Source: Acestrorhynchus altus (Eukaryota; Chordata; Actinopteri; Characiformes; Acestrorhynchidae). From it: a DNA stretch of 64,000 bases. Under the pieces are notes generated by a model that did not search any database, was not told where the DNA came from, and saw only the letters and a list, made by a program, of their open reading frames with translations. Positions 36,340 to 47,855 of this stretch are shown piece by piece. Location of the stretch: positions 8,692,277 through 8,756,276 of the forward strand of contig CM067522.1 of NCBI GenBank assembly GCA_034509495.1. The letters are read 5' to 3'. Made by a program: the position numbers and the translations under genes. Each line of letters opens with the position of its first letter. Position 1 is the first letter of the stretch.

Positions 36340-36500
36340 CATGTGGCTTGGTGGTTAGCACATTTGCTTCCCATCACTGGGGTCTTGGGTTCAAGGCCCT
36401 ATCGGTATGGAATTCCTGTGTCTGTGTGGATTTCCTCTGAAGACTATGGTTTCCTCCCACATTCCAAAAACAGATAAATCACACTCTAAAATTCCCTGTG
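36340..36500 (+). mobile_element. tRNA-derived SINE (family B-like), diverged
   Basis: TGTGGCTTGGTGGTTAGCAC (A box) and GGTCTTGGGTTCAAGGCCC (B box) are followed by TGGATTTCCTCTGAAGAC and GGTTTCCTCCCACATTCC. These parallel the body of the family B SINE at 27376-27727. Confidence 0.65.
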
Positions 36501-36679
36501 TATGTATGTGAGAAAACAGTGAACATCCCTGCTTGATGAAGTCTTTCAGGTGGACAGTTGTTTCCCGTAGAGAGTATACAGTGTGTTTGTTGAGTACAAA
36601 GTATGTTTGTAAAGTGCCCTTGGGTGTGCCATATACAGCGCTGGAAAAAATAAGAGACCACTTCATTTTTTTTAAATCA

Positions 36680-36985
36680 GTTCCTCTAGTGGCTCAGTTG
36701 TCTAAAGCACTACCATTATGATCTGAGGATCACAAGTTTGAATCTCGGATTGTCTGTCAGCCGTTGCATCAGAACTGGGAATCCAGCACTTTGGCAAATA
36801 AGCATATGATGGCAGTTTGTAAAGGCACAGTAGGCAGACGTCACATGTCTCAGAGGAAGCATGTGCAACTCCCCCCTAGTGTCAGGAGCATCACATGTGA
36901 TGGGGGACCAACTGGGATTAGTGAACTGGCATGTCTAAATTTGCAGAAGAACATTGGTGAAAAATTGTGTAAAAATTTAAAATTA
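36680..36985 (+). mobile_element. tRNA-derived SINE (family C)
   Basis: AGTGGCTCAGTTGTCTAAAG (A box), AGTTTGAATCTCGG (B box), then AGTGTCAGGAGCATCACATG and a 3' end ending in GTGAAAAATTG. Related copies are at 45530-45905, 47655-47855 and 62335-62480 (minus). Confidence 0.65.
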
Positions 36986-37014
36986 ATATATAAATGAAAA
37001 AATCAGCTTCTGTA

Positions 37015-37160
37015 AGGTAAGTTGCACGTAGAGGAATTTGTCCTCTGCATTTAACCCATCCACACAAAGTGATACACTCACATACACACTAGTGAATTTA
37101 TGCACTAGGGGGCAGTGAGCATGTGTGCCCAGAGCAGTGGGCAGCCCTTTGTGAGAAATG
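37015..37160 (+). repeat. interspersed repeat fragment
   Basis: CCTCTGCATTTAACCCATCC and CAGAGCAGTGGGCAGCC are pieces of a common fish repeat. A related fragment is at about 47145-47300 (ACCCACAGATTAAGGGGCAG). Confidence 0.45.
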
Positions 37161-38552
37161 CTGTCAAAGCTTTATAGAATAAAATAAAAATGTTTAATTT
37201 ACTAAAACACATGCCTGCAAATATTAAAACACGAGAAACCGGCAATGTGGAGTGTTCTCTTAATTTTCCTAGAGCTGTATAAGGGTAACTTCAACCAGTG
37301 TGTTACCGGAACCTAAACCTTAACTTAACCTAATACTTACTCTAACCCTAACCCAGACATTTATCTTCTCCCAGTAGGGACGTGAAAGCAGAGAAGGGAC
37401 TTTTCAGAATTTTGATAGTGATTCCTTTACATCAACAAATGATTCATAATATTCAGTAAATAAAAAAAACAAAACAGTTTTTAGTAAACATAGTTCTGGA
37501 GCTATGCCACTGGCCATGGCTGCCTCCTCACTCAATGGTCATCTCTACCAAGACTAAAACAACACTTGTCAGTGAAGAAGACCTGCTGCCAATGCCTCCA
37601 TGACAGTCAAGCACAACATCATTGCAGTCTTTGGTGACAGTGACAAGGTGTTATACACTGCCACCAACAGCATGCAATTGTAATGTCCATATGACCAGTA
37701 TTGAACACCAGACTTTGAAAACACCATTCCGCTTCCTGTAGCCCAACAATACGACCCTTATCAAGCTTGTCCAGCTGCTCAAGTTGCTTTTGATCACCTG
37801 TCAAATACATACTTAATTTGCAAAGGATGCTGTGAACACATCACTAGTCAAAATGGAAAGTACAGGTTCTTATTGTAATCAGTCCGGTACAATGATAAGA
37901 CCCATCATGCTTATATCACATGTGCAGCTCGGCATAAAATTTGATGTGCATGTCTCACAATATCTAACCTACCCACCACATTTCATTCCTGTCATTTGTT
38001 TTTTGACAATGAGTGTATTTTATGAGAGTTGTTTGTGAATTGAAAATGCTTAAATAATCTGAACATTGAAATATTAACATTAATTTCCATGTACTGTTTA
38101 TATTTCATATATGAAATACTTATAATAATATCTGAATCAGAATAGGGTTGTTAGAGTTTCACATTAACTAGAAGCTTTTTTTCCTCTTTGCAGTCAATGC
38201 CTCTATAAGAGCTCTAAGAGCTCTATATCTCTTGTACACAAGAGCCGCACGCAGAGACTGCTTTTAGTTTTATTGCATGCCTGCACTCATGTAGCTCACT
38301 TCCTGATACTAACAACAGTGGAATATCATTGAGCTGAAAGGTTTCATGGAAGAGTCCCTCAATAGCCTTCCACAGTCCTCCAGTGCTAGACCCAATGAGA
38401 GCAACCTTCTAAACACTTTAAATGACTCTTCATGTGAATAAGTAAAATGATTGTTTGCTTCATATGCAGAGATACATTGCACAAATGTATGTCGTACTTG
38501 GTGACCAGAGAAAGTGTACTGTGAGTTTACTGTACTGTAAGGTTCACCTTAC

Positions 38553-38660
38553 ATAGACTTAGACTTAGACTTAGACAACCTTTATTGTTATTCTTTATAC
38601 ACAAGTGTACATAGAAAGACATTTTGTTGCAGAGGCTCTCCCGACATGTGCAAAATAGAT
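38553..38660 (-). mobile_element. LINE 3' end on minus strand with (AGACTT)n tail
   Basis: AGACTTAGACTTAGACAACC followed by TTTATTGTTATTC and ACACAAGTGTACATAGAAAG is the reverse complement of a LINE 3' terminus with a tandem tail. It may continue to about 38730. Confidence 0.55.
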
Positions 38661-38739
38661 ACAAAAAAGTGAAATAAACATCTGCAATGAGCAGGAGTTC
38701 AAAATAAATACATTTAAATGGACCAAACTGCAGTATATG

Positions 38740-39180
38740 GGTGACTTTATGCAGCAGCTGTGATTGGCTCGGCAGTATTAAGTGTGCTGAAAGTGAGTGC
38801 TGTGATTGGCTCAGTCCATTAGTAGTCAGCATCCTCTCTGTTCCTTCTCCTGCCTTGTCCTCAACTCCTCCACCTTCCTCTAGGGTAGGAGACGAGCAGA
38901 AGGAAAGGAGGAGGAGGAGTAGGAGGAGGAGAGGAGTAGCAAAAGGTTCTGGACGCAGCCATGGGTCAGTGACATAGTGAGCCATGCCCCTCTCACTAAT
39001 CATACAGGGTCTGCATGCAGGTTATAAAAATGCACCGGACGACTCCTTTGACGTTAAACTGTTATTTTGTATGTTTCAGGTCTGTAGGTTACTTTGATCC
39101 TGAGATATGAAGTCTAGAACACCAGCATGTAACTACATGCAAAAGTGCGGATCTCAGGTTCAGGTTAAACACGAAAAATG
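38740..39180 (+). repeat. dispersed repeat R, copy 2, with promoter-like motifs
   Basis: Two ATTGG boxes (38763-38767 and 38805-38809) sit in a duplicated GCTGTGATTGGCTC, 42 bp apart. They are followed by a pyrimidine-then-purine inverted tract (38826-38937), a TATAAAAA box (39023-39030), and the shared segment GTTACTTTGATCCTGAGAT to GATCTCAGGTT (39088-39160). GTCTGCATGCAGGTT at 39009-39023 is shared with copy 1. AATAAA follows at about 39198. No coding sequence is recognised. It could be a solo LTR or a DNA transposon piece. Confidence 0.5.
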
Positions 39181-39199
39181 TTTTAAAAACCTCTGAAAT

Positions 39200-40990
39200 A
39201 AATGCTGAATTATAATTCCAAAGTAAAATAAAATGTGCGATCAAGGAATATAAATAAAATTTATATTTTATTTCAAATTTTCTGCTTAACACCATGATAC
39301 AATAAAAGCAATAAAGATACAATTAAATGGTGATATTTTGAGTAGGTTATGATACCAAATGACCCTTTTCTTGCAACACAAAATGGCTCATACAAGCATG
39401 ATATTGGTGGCTTTACTGGGAGCACTGAATGGCCGCCTCCAGCAACAGGGAGCAAACTCCTGGGATATAAGAGTGGCAAAGTGCAAAGAATGTGTGAAAT
39501 ATGATTCTCTGCAGCAGATAAACATGATTGTATTGGCACCATGCCTAATGCCAGTGTATATCTTCAGAGCAAAACTTCAAAATCTAGTAGAAGGCTTCCC
39601 AGCAACTTCAGCAAATCAAATTTCCAAACAGATTCATGCCTGAAGCTTGGGATGATGGTTGCCAAAGGCATCTGGTTAAGGTGCAACTTGCTACATGACA
39701 CTGCACCACACATTAGGTGTGCTGTAGTGTATTGACCTTGTGACCCTCGACCCCCCCAAAAAAATGTCATTTTGCTTGTGACGTTCATGTCCAAGGATTG
39801 TAAGTGTAAGTAAGCATAGCATAGCATGAATTCAGTTCAATTCATAGCATGACTTTCAAAAGAAAGAACAAAAAAGTACAGAACATTCTTGGTTAAATGA
39901 AATGCTGACACTGAAACATTAATAGAGTTTATCAGTCAACTTTTCATGAATTATACTAATTCACGTTGTCACATTGTCCTCTCAATACACTGATTATGAA
40001 AGTGCACTCTTTTCTTGTTAATAACCTTAATGAAATTTTCTCCTTCATACTGTAAGGTTCTACATTCTAAACTAGAATGTGACTATGGAGACAGGAACTT
40101 TCTGTTTCATAGATAAAGAGTCCCAAAGGCATTAGAGTTTGTGAATAAGAATATCTGAATAAATAATACATTTTGATCAAAATGTCAGAGAGAACTTTAT
40201 CGTACCAAGGGAATGATGTACTAATTATTAAAGCCAAATACAGGACTGCTTTTACTTACCGTACTTCAGCAAATGATTGGTTCTCCTTTGTGGGTTTTGG
40301 CATTAAACCTTAATTCCCCTCTGTGTTAATGGACACATTCTGGAGCAACTGTACGCCTGCTGTACCAATGTCAACACTCTTGGTTATAAAAGAATAACAC
40401 CATTTTTTGACAGAATAATAAAACACTTCACTTTCTGAGAGAACCAGCAAAGGGAAAGGACTGCCACTTTCATTCGTAGAGCATACTTTTGTGATGAGAT
40501 CCATTAAAGCAATCAGATTACAATTTAGGGTCGTACTCCCAAATGCAAATCTGAAACTCAAAAATGGCCTTCTTCAATTAAGGCCATCCTCTCTACAAGA
40601 GCTTATCTTATAATGAACAAACCATTTCTTTGACCTCTTTAATGATAACTACACCCAGATTGCTTTCAGTAATAACCAGGCTGATGATGGGAACATTCCC
40701 TACAGACAATACCCATGAAGAACCTTCAAATGTATGGAAAGGTAAGTGGATTTGACCATTAACACATTTTAATGGGACACTGACTATGGCAATTATACAA
40801 TTATAAAAATATCCCACACTTTCAAGCCCATTTCACTAATGTAGTACCTTTACTGTGAAAAACAGATGAATCAGGTACTGCTGAACAGAACAGGTTGCAT
40901 TTCTGGTTGTTGCTACTGCATACTTTCTTCTATCCACTGCCACCAACACCATGGTATGGTATCTGCACATCCAGTATGGTGCCTACAGGT
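39200..40990. other. intergenic, nothing recognised
   Basis: No gene, RNA gene or named repeat. Frames under 95 codons show no domain. Confidence 0.5.
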
Positions 40991-40999
40991 TAGTTTAGT

Positions 41000-41115
41000 T
41001 TTAGTTTTAACACCACTTGAAACTCTAAAGGGCTTGTTAATGAATTAAATCAGGTGTGTTGGGAAGAGGTAAAGTTCTAAAATATGTAGGGTAGGGGTGG
41101 AGACCCTGAATAAGA
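41000..41115. mobile_element. hAT-like MITE fragment
   Basis: CTAAAGGGCTTGTTAATGAA and AATCAGGTGTGTTGGGAAG match the centre and right arm of the MITE at 30037-30199. The left arm is missing. Confidence 0.5.
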
Positions 41116-42310
41116 CCATCCTGGTTCCTGGAGACCTATTATGAGAGCCCTCTTGATTTCTCAAAGCACAAAGAATATGTTAGTCATAATATCATAATAT
41201 GAAGACTTGCTTCTTTCATCCAGCTGATGACTTTGTAAATACTAGAATGCAGTTATTTTGGATAGTTTGGGCCCATTTAATATTGTAGGTTTCATATGGG
41301 CCACATGTGGCTCAGAGATCAAATATCATGACAAACCTTAAAAGTAGCTGCTACATTTGGGCAATTTTTACCCAAAATACATTTATCATTGCAGTCACTG
41401 ATGTGCAAATACATTAGCTACACTGTATTTGACCTAGACATATCTCAGGCACAGCCGAATAGAAATAATGTTCACCAAATTAAGAACCCTAGGAACATGA
41501 ATCTATATTAATCTTCCCAGGACTGGACAGTCTGCCAAAATGTGCTCAGCAAGTCATTAAATGGTCACAAAGTCCCAGTAGCACTAGGCTAAAATTGGCA
41601 TTATTGGAAGACAGCATGTCTGGTTCAAAGCTAATTTTGCATCACAGTGGTAATATCATACCAACTTTGGCGGTCATAGTTTGACAGTGGACAGACCATG
41701 AATTCTGTTCATTTTCTGTTTTAAGGTCATAAGCAAACAGTTTCTGTTGGAAAATCTATATTTCTGAATTTAAGCAGTTCTGCAAAGAAGTGCAGGCTCA
41801 AGTTTCTCCACAGGAATGTGAAAGGATGACATGTAGTTTTAGGAATTGTTGGTTGCAGCTGTTTGTGCTGAAGGTCACAATAGTGTAGGATGGTACAACT
41901 ATTGTGGGAAAAACACAAAAAAAAAGACGAGAAGTGAAGACAGGGGATGAACAGGACTGACACTGGGCATCGTCCTGGGACATACAGCACATACCTGTCA
42001 AAGCAAAATGGATACCCTGCAGTAACCAGTGCTCAAAGCTTCAGCTGAAATATTCATGGTGACTTCAAAGATGTTTATTTTATTTTCATTTTGTTCATTT
42101 TTAGAGAGACTCTATAAACATAATTATTGAGTATGATACAAGATGTTCCGTTGGTATGAATGATGAATACACATTACATTTTCATGTAAGTCACCTACAA
42201 AAAACACAATAACTGATATTTCACTGTTGTTGTTGTTGTTCAATAAATCCTCTAAACCCTGTGAGTATGTCTGCCTCTCTTCATCTGCTAAGCACACTTG
42301 GTGACATGTA

Positions 42311-42730
42311 CATTTCAAAAGGATTCACCCACCCTTGGCTTTTTATTTATTTTGTTACATTATAATCTGTATTTAAATGTTTGTTTTAATGTTGTATGTG
42401 ATGCATCTGCTCAAAATCCTCAAAAAAAGGTGGTGAAGTGAAAAACCATTAAGCAAGAGGCACAAATAACCAAACATAACCATGAAGACCACGGAGATCT
42501 CCAAATAAGTCAGGGTTGGGTTATGAATAAATATCAAAATCTCTGATCATCCCCCAGAGCGACATCAAGTTCATTATAAACAATTGGGAAAAAAACATGG
42601 TACAAATCTGCCATAAGAGCTGAAGGAGCTGCAAAGTTCCCCGGATCCCAGTTCCCAGTGTCTGTCCATACAACCACACACAGCTGTACAATTTATGGAA
42701 GAGTTGGGCGAATACTTTTGGAAGGTACTG
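42311..42730 (+). mobile_element. internally deleted Tc1 element, 420 bp, TA-flanked
   Basis: It runs between TA at 42309-42310 and TA at 42731-42732. The left part (CACCCACCCTTGGCTTTTTA, then a start region ACCATGAAGACC and helix-turn-helix remnants) follows the same family as 13209-14290. After TTTATGGAAGAG (42693-42704) it jumps directly to the right end GGGCGAATACTTTTGGAAGG, so the rest of the transposase is deleted. It is a nonautonomous derivative. Confidence 0.75.
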
Positions 42731-42734
42731 TAAG

Positions 42735-42860
42735 AAGGACCCTGAGAATTTTAGACCTAGGCCAAGATAAAGTCCAGACTGAAGCTGTAATGAAATGTTG
42801 CAACAGGACAAGATGCAGTAAAGATGCAGTTCATGCTTGAAAGCCTCTAAAGACTCTTAT
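42735..42860 (+). mobile_element. possible Tc1 relic fragment
   Basis: AGCTGTAATGAAATGTTGCA and GCAGTTCATGCTTGAAAGCC are reminiscent of the end of a Tc1 transposase gene. It is too short and diverged for a firm call. Confidence 0.25.
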
Positions 42861-42869
42861 GCATGAATA

Positions 42870-44225
42870 TCCCAGGAGAACAGTAGTTCTACCAGAAGAC
42901 TCTGAGGAGTATGCAGAAACAAATTTAACCTGGATGACCAATGGGACCACTGGCAGTGGGTAGGAAAGAGGGAACGGCTAATGTTAGAACTGTAAAACAG
43001 CAAAGAAGCAAGTGAATAAAAGCCTTTAAAAGACAGGTGCAGGTAGAACTTTCACTAAAGCATTAATTTCCAGAACGATCAGCCCAATAATCCCCAACAA
43101 TCATCAAGGTTCAAATGTTCCCTGTTCTGGTGGTTGACCATAACCAGAAGCTGCTAGCCTTTAATCTCAATCAATTGCTCTGCTGCCACACAAAAGGTAG
43201 ATTAGGAAATTGCATGAATAATAGGTGTACAAGTTGTCCTAGTCAATTGCATTTACATCATTATTTCAGCCAGTGCAGTTCACTTAAGAGCATACCACCA
43301 TGACAGTGTTTGAATGAGTAGGGATTTATCCAACAGTACAAGGTCATATCTGAGAGCCAGCCATGTTCTTCTGAATGGCTGCCCTTTTAATCATGATAGA
43401 GCCTGATAGGTTGGTAGAGCAGTGGGAGGCTTTTGCTTCTCAGCATGTATACCAGACTCAGAGTGAATAATCAAGTTCTTCATTGTCCAGAATGCAACGC
43501 TTTACCTTCTCTTCACTTTATGCTCTATGGTGTTCAACTGGCAGTTGAGAGACTTTGGAGAACATGCAGCTGCCTGTTGAAACCACACGCGGAAGGTTAA
43601 CGAGCAGATGGAAAGGATGTTTTTGTAGCAATTTCTGAAAGAGTGGAAGTTTGAAGATGACAACGGGGGCTGTGTTTGGTAAGATGTTAATCAGAAAGAG
43701 ATGTCCTGTGGCTTGAGACATGCAGAATTGCTACAGATTAGTAGCCTGTCCTCATGCCAGAACTTATTGGCAGAAGAGCACAGGAAACAGATCTTGCTGA
43801 TTGCATGTAGGCCTTGTTCCTCACTTGAACTGAGTCTGCATAGATTACTTGCCCTAGAATGTGTTCATGCCTTGTTCAGACCGGTTTCTGCATGGATTGG
43901 ACGTCATTAAACTGCTGATGTGTGAAGATTAGAGTGTCCTGCCAAAGGACCATAATTGATCTTTGTCACAAATCTGTTAACTCTGTGCTCTAGTGAACAT
44001 CCTTTCAACTCTATAAACTACTTTTTAGGAAATTAGATTTCTGGACATGAGGTTTTTCCCTGCCCATCTGCCTCAACTGGAGCATGAATATATTACATTG
44101 TCCATTAAATTCTTCTAATTAGTGAATTCTTTGGTGAATCTGTTATTTTTCCATTGATATTCTTCATTCATACAAAACAAATTCAACAGAGGATGATGTA
44201 AATAACCAAAAAGGACAATTAACTT
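42870..44225. other. intergenic, nothing recognised
   Basis: No exon, RNA gene or named repeat found. Confidence 0.5.
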
Positions 44226-44229
44226 TAGA

Positions 44230-44303
44230 TGTCAGAATCCCAATGCAAGTCAAATGTAATAGAATATAACTTTAAACCTGATTAATTCAAGGAGGACTTT
44301 GTT
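44230..44303 (+). repeat. 74-bp segment duplicated at 44865-44938 (source copy)
   Basis: TGTCAGAATCCCAATGCAAG to GGACTTTGTT recurs 635 bp downstream in the same orientation, with about one difference (CTTTAAACC against CTTAAAACC). Here it is embedded in unique-looking sequence. Confidence 0.9.
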
Positions 44304-44864
44304 AAAACAGCTCCTTTATGTATTGGCAGGTCTGCATGCTCATTTACTCGCAATCAGTCATCATTGATCATAAGGCCAGACCTCTGCCTCCAGTTAGAAT
44401 GCTACAGATCTTTATGTACAGGGTTCAAATAGGTTTCCATGCATAGTGCAGTAATTAATTCTTCTATAGGAGCACAATTCTTATTCATAGCTTACTGTGG
44501 GAAACAAAGCTCCACCAAGGATTATTGAATTGTGCCCTCTTCAAAATACATGTTTCATTATAGCAATTATGCCAAACGCTTTGTGCAAGAAATGGCAGAA
44601 TTTATAGAGTCATTTATAGAGACAATCTTGGAACAAATGTAAAAAACAAGGTTTGATTAATGGCTGTTTGTGCTCATTAATACTTTATACACCTGATCAG
44701 CCATAATATTATGAACATGCTCACTGTCCATTTTATCCGCTCCACTGACCATACTGTTCCCTTTTGTATGCCTATAATTACGGACTCTAGTCTACTTTCT
44801 CCTGTTTTTCAATGGTCAGGACCATTCATCAGGTCAGGTTCTCAGCACTGCAGTTACACTGCGG

Positions 44865-44938
44865 TGTCAGAATCCCAATGCAAGTCAAATGTAATAGAAT
44901 ATAACTTAAAACCTGATTAATTCAAGGAGGACTTTGTT
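44865..44938 (+). repeat. 74-bp duplicated segment inside transposon arm (inserted copy)
   Basis: This copy interrupts the transposon arm. The opposite arm (about 46320-46355, inverse) reads continuously across the corresponding point, GTGACACTGACATGGTGATG, so the segment is an insertion here and 44230-44303 is the likely source. Confidence 0.85.
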
Positions 44939-45529
44939 GACTTTGGTGGTGGTGTGTCCATGTGTGTTGAGCTGGTATAAGCAGATCAGACTCAGCAGTG
45001 CTGCTGGAGTGTTTAAAGAGACAGCCAAAAGTGTCCTGTGGGCCACATCCTGTGAGCACCGATGATGGACTAGAGGATGAACAACACAAACTGCAGAAAC
45101 AGATAAGCTTCTGTATGACTTTGCATCTACAAAGTGGAGCAACTTGATAAAGGAGTGTCAAAAAAAAAACCCACTCCAGCAGCACTGATCTGTCTGATTC
45201 ACTCCTACCAGCGCAAACACACATCAACACACTACGTCAGTGTGCCTTTGGAAAAAGAAAAAAACATCATTTTGTAAACACAACTTCTATGACCACCTAA
45301 ATAGACCTGACTGAGTGAATGCTTTAAATAGAGCTACTGAACTCATGATAAACAGCTGTTTATATTTGGCCAGTCTTTTATCTGTTACTGAACAAACAAC
45401 ACTGTTTATTTCCATATTGCTGAACCTCAGAGAAAGACTTGAGTCCCCATTTTTAATTCCGTATGCTGGATGTTCTCTACATTTTTACAGTGTTTCATCA
45501 TAAATGAACAATGACCCTGATCTGCCATT

Positions 45530-45905
45530 GTATGGTCTAATGTGCTAGTACTATGGTTGGAATCCCCGGTCACCTGGAGTCAGAGAATAAACAAAAATGC
45601 TTTCTCTGGGTGGGTATATGGTGTTCTCTCCCCTCATCACACACAGTGCAATGCTGGTAAGTAATTGTATCAGAGCTGGGGTCTTGGCACTTTCCTCCGA
45701 GCACATTAGCTGCCCAGCGATGATGTAATAGCGGCATTTTGAAAAAAAGACAGTGGATGAAATTATATGTGTCGGAGGAGGCCTGTGCTTGTGTTCACAA
45801 TCCCTGTGTCAGGAGCATTGTATGTAATGGGGGAGAACCCTAATGAGTTTGGGTAATTGGTACTTCCAAATTGGAGAAAAACTGGGGAAAAATTAAATAG
45901 ATTAG
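45530..45905 (+). mobile_element. tRNA-derived SINE (family C)
   Basis: GCTAGTACTATGGTTGGAAT followed by CCCCGG (B-box region), CTCTCCCCTCATCACACAC, GTATCAGAGCTGGGG, GTGTCAGGAGCATTG and a 3' end GGGGAAAAATTAAA. It shares its 5' half with the minus-strand copy at 62335-62480 and its 3' half with 36680-36985. Confidence 0.6.
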
Positions 45906-46220
45906 ACAAAACAATCTGCTAAAAAACAGAATACTCTATCAATTTCAAGTTAATATATTTTACCCTTAACTATAAAGGTACTATAGTAGAAACAATTATT
46001 ATGCTTATAATAGTGACAACAGAAGTTATAGGTCTGAAGACATTTCCTTCAATGAGTTTTGACTCTTTCTGAATTCTCCGCTTTGAGCACTACACTGGCT
46101 GACTTAATGGAAACCTCAAATCATCAACTTCTTCCATTCTGAAAGGAGAGTGCACAACATACAGACTATAGCTTTAATATACTCTCTTGAAAATTTCACA
46201 AAATAATCAGAGGAGTGTGA

Positions 46221-46247
46221 CATCATCATCATCATCATCATCATCAC
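46221..46247 (+). repeat. (ATC)n microsatellite
   Basis: About eight to nine trinucleotide units inside the right half of the transposon at 44688-46537. Confidence 0.9.
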
Positions 46248-47144
46248 CTGTATTACAGTATTTCCCATCAGAGAACATGACATCACTGCATTCAGATCAA
46301 CACAACACATTTTTTACACAACATCACCATGTCAGTGTCACTGCAATGCTGAGAATGACCCACCACTGACCATTGAAAATCTGGGTGAAAGGAGGCTAAT
46401 TAAGTAAATAGACAAACAAATGGACTACAGTCTGTAATTATAGAACTACAAAGTCCTGTTTGGTCAGTTGGCCTGATAAATTGGACAAAGAGTGTAGAAT
46501 CAAAGAGGTGGTCATAATGTTGTGGCTGATTGGTGTATAGAATGTAAAGTATATTAAAATGAATTAAACCACCTTTTCTCAGATGCACAGCATGAACATG
46601 ATATTTTTGTATGTTATATTAAGAGCAAAACATCTCATACAGACATAAATACAGATCCATGACAGTAATTAAAGTAGCCATGTCTAGATAGCACGTCTCA
46701 TATAACCATGTGAATTTTAATCGGTACAACATCTGGCACCTTTTTTTCTTTAATCACATCAAAGCTGTAGCTTACACTTATGAGGCTACCTCATACCTTC
46801 CACTCAACTCAAAGTGGAAAACAGTCCAAAGCAATATGGATAGAAGGCATACAGTTGAAGAAGTGGATGCAAATGCAAACTCTAACAAATTCCCAATGTG
46901 AGTTACATCTGATCATTACAGTACATTCAGCACATTTACTCTCTTGGGCAACTCCATGCTAATACCGTTTGAGTAGTTCTATTTCTGTAATTCCATTAAG
47001 TTTTGAATGCATTATCAATCCATCCCCATGCTTAAGAGTTGGATAGGAGTCCTTTTCATTGAATGCTGTACCCTTGTCCCTAGACTTCCCTCACTGACTA
47101 AAATTAAGCACACTTTAACTGCACGTTTAACTCTTCATTGGCAG

Positions 47145-47300
47145 TGAACCCACATACAATCTAGTGATTAGTGCAGTGAGAACACACCCACAGATTAAGG
47201 GGCAGCCTCTGGGGTCTAGGGGTTTTGCTCAAGATTGCACCTCAGATGTGATTAACAGTCCTGAGAATTGAACCAGTTACCTTTTACATCCCAAGCCTGT
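47145..47300 (+). repeat. interspersed repeat fragment
   Basis: TTAGTGCAGTGAGAACACAC and AAGGGGCAGCCTCTGGGG resemble the repeat piece at 37015-37160. Confidence 0.35.
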
Positions 47301-47654
47301 ATGTGTCATTAAACAAAATGTTTTAATTGTATCTGTCCCCAGCACTTGCTTCCAATGTGCATCAGGCTTGTTTAGATATTCCTTTGGTTCTGAAATGCCT
47401 GGTGCTGAATTTTGTGCTGAGGCTGTAGGAAAGGTTTATTCTGATGCTCCACTGAGATGATTTTTGAGCTGGTGGTGCACAGTAGAACAGTGCACCACCT
47501 CTCTGAATTCCATTGTTCAAAACAAAACTGCACTACTAAGCAGAATGTTGTTAATATGTTAAGTAATTAAACAGTTTGCTTGTGTCATTTTAGTTCTTGT
47601 CATTTCAGAAAAGCAGTTATCCACTTGAGGCCGCAAGTCACAACCAAAATATTT

Positions 47655-47855
47655 ATTACATGCAAGGACACGAATGCAGATGCTGATGCAATGGTGGCAG
47701 TTTGAAAGGAGATGGTGACTGACTTCACATATACTGGAGGAGACGTGCTTGTCTTCACCCTCCTAGTGTCGGGAGTATAGTATGTAACACAGGAGAGTCC
47801 TAATGGGGTTGAGTACTTGCTACTTCAAAATTGGGGGAAAATTGGAAAGAAAAAG
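47655..47855 (+). mobile_element. SINE family C, 3' half
   Basis: GGAGGAGACGTGCTTGTC, CTAGTGTCGGGAGTATAG and TTGGGGGAAAATTGGAAAG correspond to the 3' half of the copy at 45530-45905. Confidence 0.55.

Larger units (their letters stand above)
36636..37277. mobile_element. TA-flanked DNA transposon carrying a nested SINE
   Basis: The left end CAGCGCTGGAAAAAATAAGA and the right end (inverse of CAGCTCTAGGAAAATTAAGA) are inverted repeats. They are flanked by TA at 36634-36635 and 37278-37279. Little of the original interior remains: it is filled by a SINE (36680-36985) and another repeat fragment (37015-37160). Confidence 0.65.
44688..46537. mobile_element. large palindromic nonautonomous DNA transposon, with insertions
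   Basis: The left end TACACCTGATCAGCCATAAT and the inverse of the right end (TACACCAATCAGCCACAACA) are inverted repeats about 1.85 kb apart. The inner arms also match, for example GTTCTCAGCACTGCAG (44839-44854) against the inverse of about 46333-46355. The left half runs to about 45260 and the right half from about 46090. The middle holds a SINE (45530-45905), and the left arm holds a 74-bp duplicated segment. No transposase is present. Another fragment of the family is at 56390-56700. Confidence 0.65.

Noticed and set aside
38527..39003. 158-codon minus-strand open frame
   Set aside because: It runs through a LINE tail and a polypyrimidine/polypurine tract (Leu-Ser runs), so it is not a credible protein.
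40610..40860. Possible exon with donor-like AAAGGTAAGT at about 40737-40746
   Set aside because: Neither strand gives a frame with a recognisable protein, and no matching acceptor or partner exon was found.
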